The notes beneath the pieces were generated by a model, which was not told where the DNA came from, searched no databases, and was given only the letters and a program-made list of their open reading frames with translations. From the NCBI RefSeq assembly GCF_022458985.1, contig NC_061785.1:5756204-5820203 (forward strand): a stretch of DNA of 64,000 nucleotides. The letters are read 5' to 3'. This stretch comes from Mugil cephalus (lineage: Eukaryota > Chordata > Actinopteri > Mugiliformes > Mugilidae). Below are positions 53,341 to 64,000 of this stretch, one piece after another. Each line of letters opens with the position of its first letter. Position 1 is the stretch's first letter. Position numbers and translations under genes: made by a program.

Positions 53341-53830
53341 ACACCGGTCAGCCGTAACATTATGACCACGCATGACAGGAGAAAGTGAATCGACCATCTT
53401 GTGACAATTCAGTGTTCTGCTTGGGAAACTTTTGGACCTGGCATTCATTCGTGTGGATGTTACTTAGACATGTACACCCGCCTAGACCGGACCAGACCAG
53501 ACCAGACCAGATCAGACCCAGACCAGGCACTCCCATCCCATAGCTGTGTGCAGCCACAAAAACAATTTAGGAACAACTAAAAAAAAAAAATAAATAAATA
53601 AATATAATAAATCTTGAACAGCAGCACAAGGTGTTGACCTGGCCTACAAATTCACTAGATCCCAAACTATCACAGAGGCCCCTCCCTTCAAAGACCTCCC
53701 ACTAATAACATTGTGTTGCCAGATACCACAGGACACCCTCAGAGGGCCCATGTCCATTCTCTGATGTTGCACAAAGGAGATATACACAATATTAGGAAGA
53801 GACGGTTGCAATGTTATGCTTGATTGCTGT
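53341..53830. mobile_element. Tc1/mariner-like non-autonomous element in vinculin intron 1
   Basis: The left end is ACACCGGTCAGCCGTAACAT TATGACCAC. The right end reads TTGCAATGTTATGCTTGATT GC, a diverged inverse. The plus strand near 53630 encodes VLTWPTNSLDPK, corresponding to the Tc1 transposase block. A short GACCA-type minisatellite sits at about 53488-53527. Confidence 0.6.
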
Positions 53831-56395
53831 AGTTATGCCGTGGACTAGAATGGGATGGGATAGTTTATTGTTTGATTAAAACTCATAAAGTCTATCTGCT
53901 CTCCAGCCAGTTCGTTTCTATTCTAATAGAAAAGTCCTGCACTAAAGCAGGTTAATTTTGTGGTATGCAGAGATGGAATTGTGGTATTCAGTCATTCATT
54001 TGGTTAAAATCACTGAAATAGACATGGATAATACAGTGCTCTGCTAGTTGGAGGCTGTGGTTTGTAGTTATATTTAATTGTGTTGTATTGAACCAATACA
54101 TGTTCCTTTTTAATCCTAATCCTATTTAAGTTAGTGGGCTACACTAAATAACAAAAACTAGTTTGTCGTTAAACCGCTCCACAAACTACACCCTGACCCT
54201 CTAAGATGATCATTCATTTTGATTTCTTACGTTGTTTCAGCATGAAGTGAACATTAAAACAGCCATAAACAGGGATATAGTGCAGGATTGTTATATTAGA
54301 ACTCATTTGTTTTCAATTGTGCACCTAATGAACGTGCAAGTGAATGTATGAGGAGAGTTTTTATATCTAAAACCTAATATTTAATAAGGTATTAGAGCGT
54401 ATGCCATTGTTTTCCCTTCAAATTACTTTACAAAGTAAACTCACCATGTAAAAAAACTTCACATACACAATCCCAGGTATTTAAATTGAATTTATTGAAT
54501 TTACCCGAGGTTTAGTATAGTTGCAGAAGCATCTTTTGACATCTACAGCTGAGATTGTTTTCATCGATTTAATGCCGCTCTCTTCATCTGACCCCAGAGC
54601 ATCCCAGGAGCAAAAGCAGACAACACCTTTTCCAAAAATTCAGATCCAAATATTCACCAGAGACTTTGTGCTTCTACACCACGAGAGACTGTAGCATCAT
54701 GATACGACGATGATCCTAACCTGCTACGTAGATAACAAGATGTTCACGAAGCTAACGTAATGCTACCTAGCCTATGGGGTTTGGTTATATCAAAGCTGTA
54801 TTGCGAGGAGATGAGCACTAGAAAGTTGCAGACCTGCACCGTGCATGCAAGAAGTGAATCTACAACCACACATTTGACTAACATGGTTAACAAGTTCGCA
54901 GGCTGTGCTGATACATTAGCAGATCTAGCTGGTTCCCGTCATGCTCTTCTACCCGCACCGCAATTAAAATGTCCTTGGGCCTATTAATTTTCCATTTCCA
55001 AAATTACTTTTTTCCATTTGAATTACTTGCTACTGTGGTTTCAAGTATATTTAGAACCATGAAATGACATATCCTTGAAAGTATTCCTCAGAAAACCACA
55101 TTCTAACTATCAGGCCCGCAAGGAAATGACAGTGTTGTTTCCTCAAATACAAACCAATACATGGCGAGTTTCTCACAAATGGAACAGGGAGATATGAGTT
55201 GCCCGTCAGATATTGCGGCTTGTAAAGAAAGAGAAGGACAGGGGCTAAATTAAGGCCAACGTGGTTCCTGGCCCTGGCAGTTGCTGGGTGATAAATTTGG
55301 ACAATTACTCTGGCGTCAGCAAAGGAATGTTTCATTTAGAGGGATTGCCTTGCATTGGCTCGCAAGTTATTTATTAGATTTTATGGCCAATACCCATTTT
55401 GGTTCTCTTCTTAATGCCTTTGTTTCTCCTCAAAGCCCGCTCTCGAAAAAACGGGTCTGTACCCCATGGTGTTTGTGTTGTTTCTGCACCCACCAGACTT
55501 CCTTCCTCTGAGGGGCTTCATACAGAGGTGTTTAGACAGTCTGGTATGTGGTATGGTATACCACACAACACAGGGTATAACAGGGTTACTATGGATACAA
55601 GTCCTTATCTGCCCTTCAAAGATGATATGCATGCAAATTTGAAATGTACCCACATTTGCCCACAATAATGAACCCACAGATGTTTTGCAGCAAATACACT
55701 GTGTGTGTTGTGAAGCTTTTTTGCCCTTCTATAATAATTCTCATACCACTTTATGGCTCCAGTTAACACTGTGATTAAGAAGTGTACAGCTCGGATAAAT
55801 CCGCTGCACGTAACATGCCCAATACTTAAAACTACAAAGCTAGAAGCTGCATCATCAAGTCAAGCCAGAGGTCTGAGAGAGTGACTATGAGGCTTGTTTT
55901 CCACCAGATGTACTCATGATGCAAAAATGAAATCCAGTGTTGCAGGATGTGTATTCGCCGCCGGTTCATTTAACATGAATACAGCGCCTGTCAGCATATC
56001 CTGACACATGTGCATCTTCGACTGTATTTGGATGAGGGAATCCAGGCTCGGCAGATGTTCTGAATTTCCAACAGTGGCATGAAGAAATACATATGTCTGT
56101 AATTATTTCCAGTTGCTGTAGCAACATTACAACAGGTGTTATGAGATCACTGGAGTTAAGGATCAAATGTAATTTCTTTTGGTCACAGTCCCCTGACTCA
56201 TACAAATGAGAAAACAATCATGCTTTGTAGCTCTTTACTTTGAATCCTTCTCAGAACAAGGATAGTTTCTTCTTACGTGTTTATTGTCCAGATGTTCATT
56301 GTTAAAAACCTATGTTTGCACATATTGTAAGAGAGTTGGTTAAAGCAAGTCTGCTGAACAAAGTCAGCATCTAACTAGAGGGCAGGTCACTGTCA

Positions 56396-56870
56396 CAAAA
56401 AGATAAGATAAGGTAATACTTAATTGATCCCCATAGATAAAATTCAAGTGTTACAGCAGCACAAGTCAAGAGAACCAGTAAACCAGAAAAGACATTAAAT
56501 AGGACAAACACAACAAGTCAACAAAAATTACACTACAGATAAACAAAGTGACAACAGTTGTGTAAAGTGGCTATGTAAATAGGCCACATTCACTCAGTGA
56601 GGTCGGAGCTGTGCGCTGCTGTAAACTCTGATGGCAGTGGGCGCGAAGCAGCGTCTGAAAAAAAGGAAAGGGTCATCCTTAGAAGAGGAAGGATAAAGCT
56701 CCCTAATCGCATTTCTCCGGACATTGTCAGGGTTGGGGTGTGTCGAAGCAAATCTGTTTACCTCGTAGCTTGTGAATCCCAGAAACCTACACGCTACACA
56801 GACTTGCTCCTTTTTGAGCTCTGTCTAAGATCTCTGGAAGATGAAATGCAGCCCAGTCAAGGTGGATTTG
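56396..56870. repeat. Interspersed repeat in vinculin intron 1
   Basis: Begins AAGGTAATACTTAATTGATC CCC, continues AAGTGTTACAGCAGCACAAG and includes GGCAGTGGGCGCGAAGCAGC GTCTG. I recall this series as a dispersed fish repeat. A fragment with a similar start lies at 12240-12285. Family not assigned. Confidence 0.45.
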
Positions 56871-59800
56871 GTTGAAAAACTATTTCCTTCTATTTACAGA
56901 AAAGGGCAAGGAAAGGGGAGCTTTCACCATGTTTCTGGATGAAGAGATCTAGTGCAAATATGTAGGTCTTTAAATTATTCATTTTAAAGGGCCTAGTCTT
57001 ATTATTCTGTGTGCATGGATGTAGACGTGCAGCCCTCACTCTAGTATTTTAAGCATGACTGCAAACTACTGAGACAGTAGTCATTTAACCAAGACCCTTC
57101 AGCAGCACCCGGCATCGTTGACTTCTTGTTTCTGATTGAGACAATGAGGTCGACCTCAATTAAAAATGAATGTGAGGAATGTGAGGAATTCCTAGCCAGC
57201 TCAGAGGGGGGTTGGGCCAACCTTTTGAATGAGTACATTTTCTAGAATATTTTAAAAAATATAAAAAATCAAATAATGACCTTTGTGTTCCCACAGCATA
57301 AAGATGGCCAGTTTCCTCGTTTTGTCTGAGTTTGTTTCACACATTTAGCCACAGGATGTGGCGAATGCCTGTGGCTGGCTGTTGTGTTTGGAAAAGTGTG
57401 AGAGACTGTGATGTTTGTGCAATAAGCAAGGCTTACGCTGCAGATGGCACACAGTAAAGAGAAGAGCAGTTCTGAGGAACGGTTACGATGGGCGTAATAA
57501 ACCCATGCCAGTGTCTTCTGTTATTCTTGCTTTGTCTCATATCTGTCTGGTTTCGTTTTCAAGTTGAGTGTATTGAGCTAAAATCTTTACATTCCTGTCA
57601 CATCTGAATTGTGATAAATGTTTGGTCCGACAACTGTTTTCATACGCATGTATATAAAGTGATTCTGAAATAGTTTAGATATTCTTTTTTTTCTGCAGGG
57701 GTAAATGAAACAAGACCATGCTTGCCTGTGATAGAAGTCAGCTGGAGGCTGTTTTTATACGAGGCCTGTTGTACTTCATTATTTTTATAGCTTCTTTTTA
57801 TAGGCATGGGATAAAAAATGAGATAAGAGTCTTGGAAAAGATGAAGTCAGGAGGACGATCTCCTGGGCCAGTCAAAACTTTCGGACCGGCTTCGTGCAGT
57901 GATGGAATAACAGTGGTGCTCATCGGTTGGCTTGAAGTGATGTCTCAACTTCCTTCCCATTACTAGAAATTGCAATAAGCTGCGTCATAAGGACATTGGT
58001 CATACATCATAGGAGCTGCGTTCGGTTGATTCTAATAAGAGGAGATTAGATCACTTTTGGAGATGTTTTTATGTGCAGATCACTAAGTCGATGTGCAGTT
58101 GCTGTTTTGATTAAAAAAATATAAGTTAAGAAATATCATTGTGTGTCATGCAACACCAAAAGGTATAGTTACTGGCCATTGCGAGCAGCTATAGTTTTGC
58201 TAGATGAGTCATCATTTCAATCAACTATTTCAGTGGTCCTTTACCGATGGGAAACATATGTTTATTAACTGAAGTACTTTAAAGGCGTGCAAAGCCAAAC
58301 ACTTCCTATTACCTGGTACTCAAGCTTCCTGCAATTTGTCAAGGGAAACCCATTTCATGCCTCTCACAGGTTGTTTCTGTCATATATGCAACAATACAAT
58401 TACTGCGGAGTCTGCCATTTTTCCATAATCTCTATTGAATAAAATAATCCAGTCTTCACAGAAATGTAAAAAAGCGTGTTATGGATTCACACCGCACCTG
58501 TAGCCTGTTAATATGTTTTAGGCCTGATGAAAATCTTCTGGGATAGAGGGACGCAGAGGAGTGTTGAGTTGAAGAGGAAGTGCAGGAAGCCAAGTCAGGA
58601 AGACCCAGCAGCTGTTAGCCCCACTCAAAACAACTATGAGCCAACAAAGGGAAACCCCTTGGCAATGGGGTGTTTAATGCTGCGGACAAAGACAAAAGAC
58701 ACAATGCACAGGGGAAAATTTGAAATTGCTTTGGATGCAACCTATGTTCTTTTCTCGTGTCTCTTATCTCTATCCGTTGCTAAAATTAAAAAGGATGTAT
58801 AAGTATCCAGCAGGTTTCTAGCTCAAGGTGATCACTTTCAGAATGACCTGATTTCTTATTTCCTCTACAGTTTATTGGTCATTCCAGTCTCAATACCTTA
58901 AGAGAAATTCAATAGCTGCAGATTAGACTGTACTATGTCCGGGAGATCCGGATTATTCTTTCTTACACAACTACTTTAGCTCAACCGTTGTCAGATGTCA
59001 GATGTCCAGCATCTGACTGGACTGTTGCAGTAGTAATTTAATGATGGGGAGATTACTGCACCACCTAATTTCTCTTGAGCTCTTGAGGAGTTTTCCAGGA
59101 AATAGCCTTTTTTTCTGACCTCATTGAAGATTCTGTGTGTTCCCTTAGAGTCATGTTTGGGATGATGTAGTCAGCGTGGACAAGAACAATACAATGATTT
59201 ATGTCTTCTTGGTTAATATAGATTATGCTTCTTGATATTTTTAACTTTTGCAAAGGCTTCTCACATTTCTTTCTTGCTGCTGTACTGGAGTGCACTGAGC
59301 AGTTGCAAACACTTCTAAGTGGCCCATTTGTTCAGTATCATGTGTCCCAAGGCACCAGTACTAAATGAGTAATAATGCTGGTGATAGTAGGACCAACGTG
59401 ACCACTATGTCTATAACCTTAGCAGCCTATACTAGGAGTCCGTACTTCTTATTATGATTTAAATTTATGTATTCTATCACCTCATTGGTTGGCTTGATAT
59501 AATGTCGACACTTCCTCCATTACCCCCAGTAAATAGAATAAAAGCAATCCTTCCTTGTTGGTTCTTTCAACAAGCCTTGTTCTATGGAAAAGGATAGCTC
59601 ATGAATGACCGGACTTGCACTGAGTCAGCTTTGTTTTTATGAGGAGGATTTGCACTGATGAGTGCTACTCCCCTAAGTAACTCTGTATGAACTGCCAAGC
59701 TGTTGCAACATGAGATTGACATGAGTTTGATATATACTCTCTGGCTGCTGCTGTGGCTGTTTTGTCATTGCCAAGCCAAGCTTTTGATTTGTGACTTTTG

Positions 59801-62800
59801 TCGCCTTGAGCGCGCCATGTGTACCTACTTCCCAGACCGAATTAATAAACCCTGTTTGACTTCGCTTGACAGATTCATGATAAACTGACCTTCAGTTCAA
59901 CCTCTCCGCTGCCCCGTCTGAGTCATCACCAATCTGAAGCTATGTGATATCTCAGATCATCGATCAAAATGAGCTAATGGAGTTCTGTGCCATCAAATTC
60001 TCATCAGATTACATACAAAGTTGCTTAGAGTGGCAGTCAGCGTGTTGCAGTGAGAGGAAAGACACCTCTGCTGAAAATAAAATCTAGTTTACTCTGCACT
60101 GTCACGTTGGGCAGAGGTGCAAAGGCTTGCTAGAACTTTACCAATCGCTGGTCTATGTGGTCACCATGACTAATTTCGGCATTGTGCTAAAACTGCCCCA
60201 ACATGTGAAAGGCTGGCTATGTCTTGGCAGCCTTGAGGCTTTCAAAAGTCTCCTTTCTTCTCCCAGCAGAGCGATGGGCTGCCGTCAACAAAGCTGAGTC
60301 TGTTCTAAAGGAGCAGCCACTTTATCGGGCTACTTCACAACACGGGGTTTCGACACAGCGCTCTTTGCGCGGTGAAAGGAGTGTCAGTGTTTCCACTCCG
60401 GGCACAAATGGCGAATGAGTCGGTGGCCTTGTAATGGCAGTTCAGAAGAAGATGACACTGAATCAGTGACGGACTTTAAAAAAAAAAAGGTGGAAGTGAA
60501 CAGCTGTCCTTCCTTTAAATGGTTTCCAATGATCTATTCGGGGAACAGAATATTTGTGTTATGGTGTGGGCAGTGTGTCTCGCAGTACAAAAAGCTATAA
60601 TCAGTAAGACAAGTGACTGTGAAATTTGAGACGATAGATATGGGAGTTTACATTATTGAGCAAGTGCAAATGAATCATTAGCTTTTTCTTCTTCTCCCGT
60701 GCAGCGTGAAGATGTCAAGCCGAGCTCAAAAACAGGGTTTCGACTGAGTCTTAAAAAGTGTAAAAATGGGTAATAAAGAAATATAATCCTTATTTAAGCT
60801 TTAAAAATTCTTAATAATGAGCATATTTTGCCTTGTATGCATTAAATTACATGTAGTCTAGTCTTAAATACTAAGGTCCATTTACTGCTTCATTGGTATT
60901 CACAGTTACTTCTGTGTAATTCTTTATGAAATAGAAAGAAAACTATAAATGAGACCTGAAAGTGGAACTGAACACACATCACAACTTTTATAGGCCAAGT
61001 TTGCTGAGTTCTTTGTCTGAAATCTCATCTCAAATGTCTCCAAGGCATTTTTCCACATTTTCGTTATTTTGAAAGTAAGTTAGTACTTCATGTAAGTCTT
61101 AAATTTAACACATAGCGGTCTTAAATAGGTCTTTAAAAAAGTTCAAACCTGCAGAAACCCTGTAAAAAGAAGAGATAGACACTGTGACTTTATTATGGTA
61201 TAAAAGAAGCGATTATCCTTTTTTAAGTCCAAAAAGCAAGGAGAGTTAAATCATGCCAATCATTGTTGTAATCATCACAGCGTCGTCCAGCATCATGACA
61301 CAGGCTGGAAATAGTGAAGCAGGCCCGGCATCTCGAAAGTGCTTGACAACAACCGCTATAAACGTGTGTTACGGTTCTATTTTTAAAGCAAATTGTTTGG
61401 ATCGCTGCTGGAGACAGTTTGAACTTCAGGCAACAGGAAGAGACTTGACAAGGGAGGAGGAAAAGGAAGACGGCAATGACCTGTTGAATACTTTACCGAG
61501 AGCCTCTAATCTGCATGGTTTCAGAGGCTCAAGCGCGATGCTTTGGGGAGAGTATGACTCAGTGCTCGTTAAATGCAGCTCAAGCTCGGCTTTTGGCTCC
61601 CACATTGCTGCCTTTAGTGCTGTCAGCCTGTCCCTTCCCATTTGTTCAGCTAAGGTCGTGTCTAAACTTGACTTGATCTCGTATAAATGAGGGTTGTCTT
61701 AACGTTTCGGTTTTGAGATTACGCAAGCTATTCTTGTGGGTTTTTTTCATCATCATTGAATCTGAAGAAAATTGTCTTGTCATATTATCTGTTAAATGTC
61801 ATGCCCAAAGTAACCGCCTAAGAACCTAGATAAGTAGTTAAGAAGTGCAAGCTATGAGCGGAAAGTGGTTATGGTTCTTAAATAAAGGACTTGGTTGTCA
61901 TGCAGCACAGGTATGATCAACAAATCCATGAATCAAATTACTGCTTAAGCACAAGCTAAATGTACTAGTACATTGTTGAAATTCCCCTGAATGAAATCTG
62001 CACCTAGATCACATGCTGGTAGCTGTGTAAAACCTCTTTCCTGCCCCAAACTAAAACGGCGTAGGGCAGCTTTAGCAGTTGTTATTGGCTTTTGTTCAGA
62101 GCTGCTCACTGGCGGCACATGTAAACCGTCACATCACACTGAGAGGGTCCTCCTCCTGTGCTTAAGCGTTAGTTTTAGGTTGGCACAACCTTTGGCCTTA
62201 ATTTATAACCTGACGGAGTCTCTCGGGGGCCGGTGAAAAGAGAGCGAGGAGATGTATGTCTGCGCAGCTCCATTACTGCCTCCACGTCAACCATCTGGAA
62301 TGACTCTGCCTGTAGTCAGACACGTTGACAGATTCTGCTTTTTGCTTCTCCATTAGGCCTGATCAGTTAATCAATGATGTAAAAAGTCTGTTAACAATAG
62401 CTCGAATGACATTTACAACTCTTTTTCTTGGTTTTGTTTTACCGCCACAGGTCACAAGTGTTAGATAGTGATAAATAATTGGTGTGACAGTGTGATTACC
62501 TCACTGTCACAAACAGTTTGATTTATATTTATTAAAATTGCAATGTGAATTGTAAAAGAAGAAGTTTGACATTTCTCTTTTGGGTGATGATTGAGCTCAC
62601 TGAAATCACTGGGTGTGTGATGCCTGCCCCCAAGTGTGTATGCATTTGATCGGTGTGGGTTAGTTGCGTATCCCGACAGAGGTGAGGTCATGGTGGGGGA
62701 GGTGAGTCATTTCACCATTGGTGGGAGACGAGGCGTTCAGCTGCTTTGCACATTATAACTGTTCTGGGGCTTGGCGTCCCCCCAGCAGCTGCCTCGTTGA

Positions 62801-63734
62801 AGTAATGATTCGCTGGACGAGTCGTGCCCGGGACATCACTCTGGAAAACTGCACGTCTGAAAACAAAACTCCCTTTGGGGGGAAAGTTGTGGTGACAGTT
62901 TTTTACTCATGCGCATGGCATGCCATTGATATTCAAAATGCACTCAAGACGCATTAAAGCTATGGAATATATTAACACTTTAAACTGCGATCGCTCATCT
63001 CAAGTGCTGACGGAAACCGTGCGAGGCCTCATGACTGAACGACGAGTCATCGGGGCTGTGGCTGGGACGTTTGTGTGTGACCACTGTCTGACCAGACCTG
63101 TTGCCATCGTGATCGGTTTCTAAATGTGACAGCTAATTGGCTCTTCATTAATAAAAGGAGAACATGTGGCATCTTCTGGCGACGTTGTGAAATGAAATCA
63201 TTCACGTCTAATGGATCTAATGAGCAGAATATGTGGTTAGACTGCGAAATATCTGACCTATGTTAGAGTGGTGACCAAGACTGCTCCTCCTGTATGAAAG
63301 TGTTTGCTGAGAAACAGTATTTCTCAGCATGATTCATCATCAGTACTATCAGCACTTAATGCACTAAAGAAGAAACATAACAACTGGCATTTTGCATCAA
63401 TATTAAGCCATTCAAAAAATACATTGGTCCAAATTTCAAACATGTGCAACAGTAGAGTGGCCGTGCAGCTGCCATGAACATACATACCTATACCTTTAAA
63501 CACATCTAAATGTAGAAGGGACAGTGACTCACCAAAACATTTGGCCTCAGTAGTTGACTGATGAGTGAGCTTCTCTTCTTCTAATACTACTCTGGGATTT
63601 AACCTGCTGTGAGTCACCAGGCCAATAGCAATTGTGGGGGAACCTGACAGAGTCATTGTGTAACATACGGCCTCGTGATTGGTCCAGTGGCGATAAGGGC
63701 GGGGCCTACTGTGTACAGGAGGCTTAGATTGACA

Positions 63735-63860
63735 GGTCCCAGCTAGTCTAGCGCTCTGTGTGAAACGGTGCGCTGCTGAGACAGCTCCTGCATCGCTGAA
63801 TGAATGAAGTGTTGAGTGAAAACCTCGATTTATCCCTTTACTATGTTCGATTTGTGTTAA
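63735..63860. repeat. hAT-related repeat fragment
   Basis: GTGTGAAACGGTGCGCTGCT and CTCCTGCATCGCTGAATGAA, followed by ATTTATCCCTTTACT, parallel positions 33140-33270 inside the hAT-like element at 32969-33527. Confidence 0.5.
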
Positions 63861-64000
63861 TGTGCACATAGACGCAGCCTAATTTGACGTGAAGTGTCCA
63901 GCCACCAATCGTACTTCCACATATAGTCAACAGCAATGTCCAGACTGAATGTAAGACATGTAGCGCGAGACAAAGGCACAAAAAGAATAATTTCTCCTAA

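Noticed and set aside
63324-63869. A 181-codon minus-strand frame, the second-longest uninterrupted frame in the window
   Set aside because: It lies in vinculin intron 1, overlaps a hAT-related repeat fragment, shows no domain and is antisense to the gene. I judge it a chance frame, though a transcript would change this.

Overview
This window is vertebrate nuclear DNA, almost certainly from a ray-finned (teleost) fish. Six protein-coding genes are recognisable. All are split by GT-AG introns, and their exons were joined here by reading splice sites and codon phase. Interspersed repeats of types common in fish genomes fill much of the rest: Tc1/mariner-like terminal-inverted-repeat elements, hAT-like short elements, non-LTR retrotransposon 3' ends, and long TTTC, ATCC, TA, ATT and GT microsatellites.

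Layout: (1) 1.2-10.3 kb, minus strand: a smooth-muscle-type myosin light chain kinase (14 exons, 753 aa, Ig-FN3-kinase-calmodulin site-Ig). (2) 14.9-21.1 kb, plus strand: a CD63-like tetraspanin (7 coding exons, 239 aa). Its introns 1 and 4 carry four intact tRNA-Glu(TTC) genes and one broken copy, all on the minus strand. (3) 21.4-24.8 kb, plus: pus3, a tRNA pseudouridine-38/39 synthase (6 coding exons, 470 aa). (4) 28.0-29.7 kb, plus: dcakd, a dephospho-CoA kinase domain protein (4 exons, 229 aa). (5) 41.4-44.8 kb, minus: a c1ql1-like secreted collagen/C1q protein (2 exons, 275 aa). (6) 52.2-64 kb, plus: the promoter, first coding exon (56 aa) and at least 11 kb of intron 1 of vinculin (vcl).

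The genes do not form an operon or a single pathway. Two links are worth noting. As I recall, DCAKD and C1QL1 are also neighbours on human chromosome 17q21, so that pair is probably ancestral. The myosin light chain kinase and vinculin both belong to the contractile and adhesion machinery, although their shared location is probably coincidental. The joined coding lengths of the five complete genes are all divisible by three (2262, 720, 1413, 690 and 828 nt), which supports the exon models.

The most unusual structure is the tRNA-Glu array inside the tetraspanin gene. It is built from a duplicated unit of about 0.6 kb, and that unit appears to reach into the 5' edge of tetraspanin exon 2. Other notable signals are an 18-bp inverted repeat carrying two opposed CCAAT boxes next to a perfect CArG box upstream of vinculin, a perfect 15-bp hairpin in a pus3 intron, a MITE-like element beside a LINE-1 3' end upstream of c1ql1, and an unfamiliar N-terminus on the myosin kinase. 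I found no CRISPR array, prokaryotic gene or virus-derived gene.
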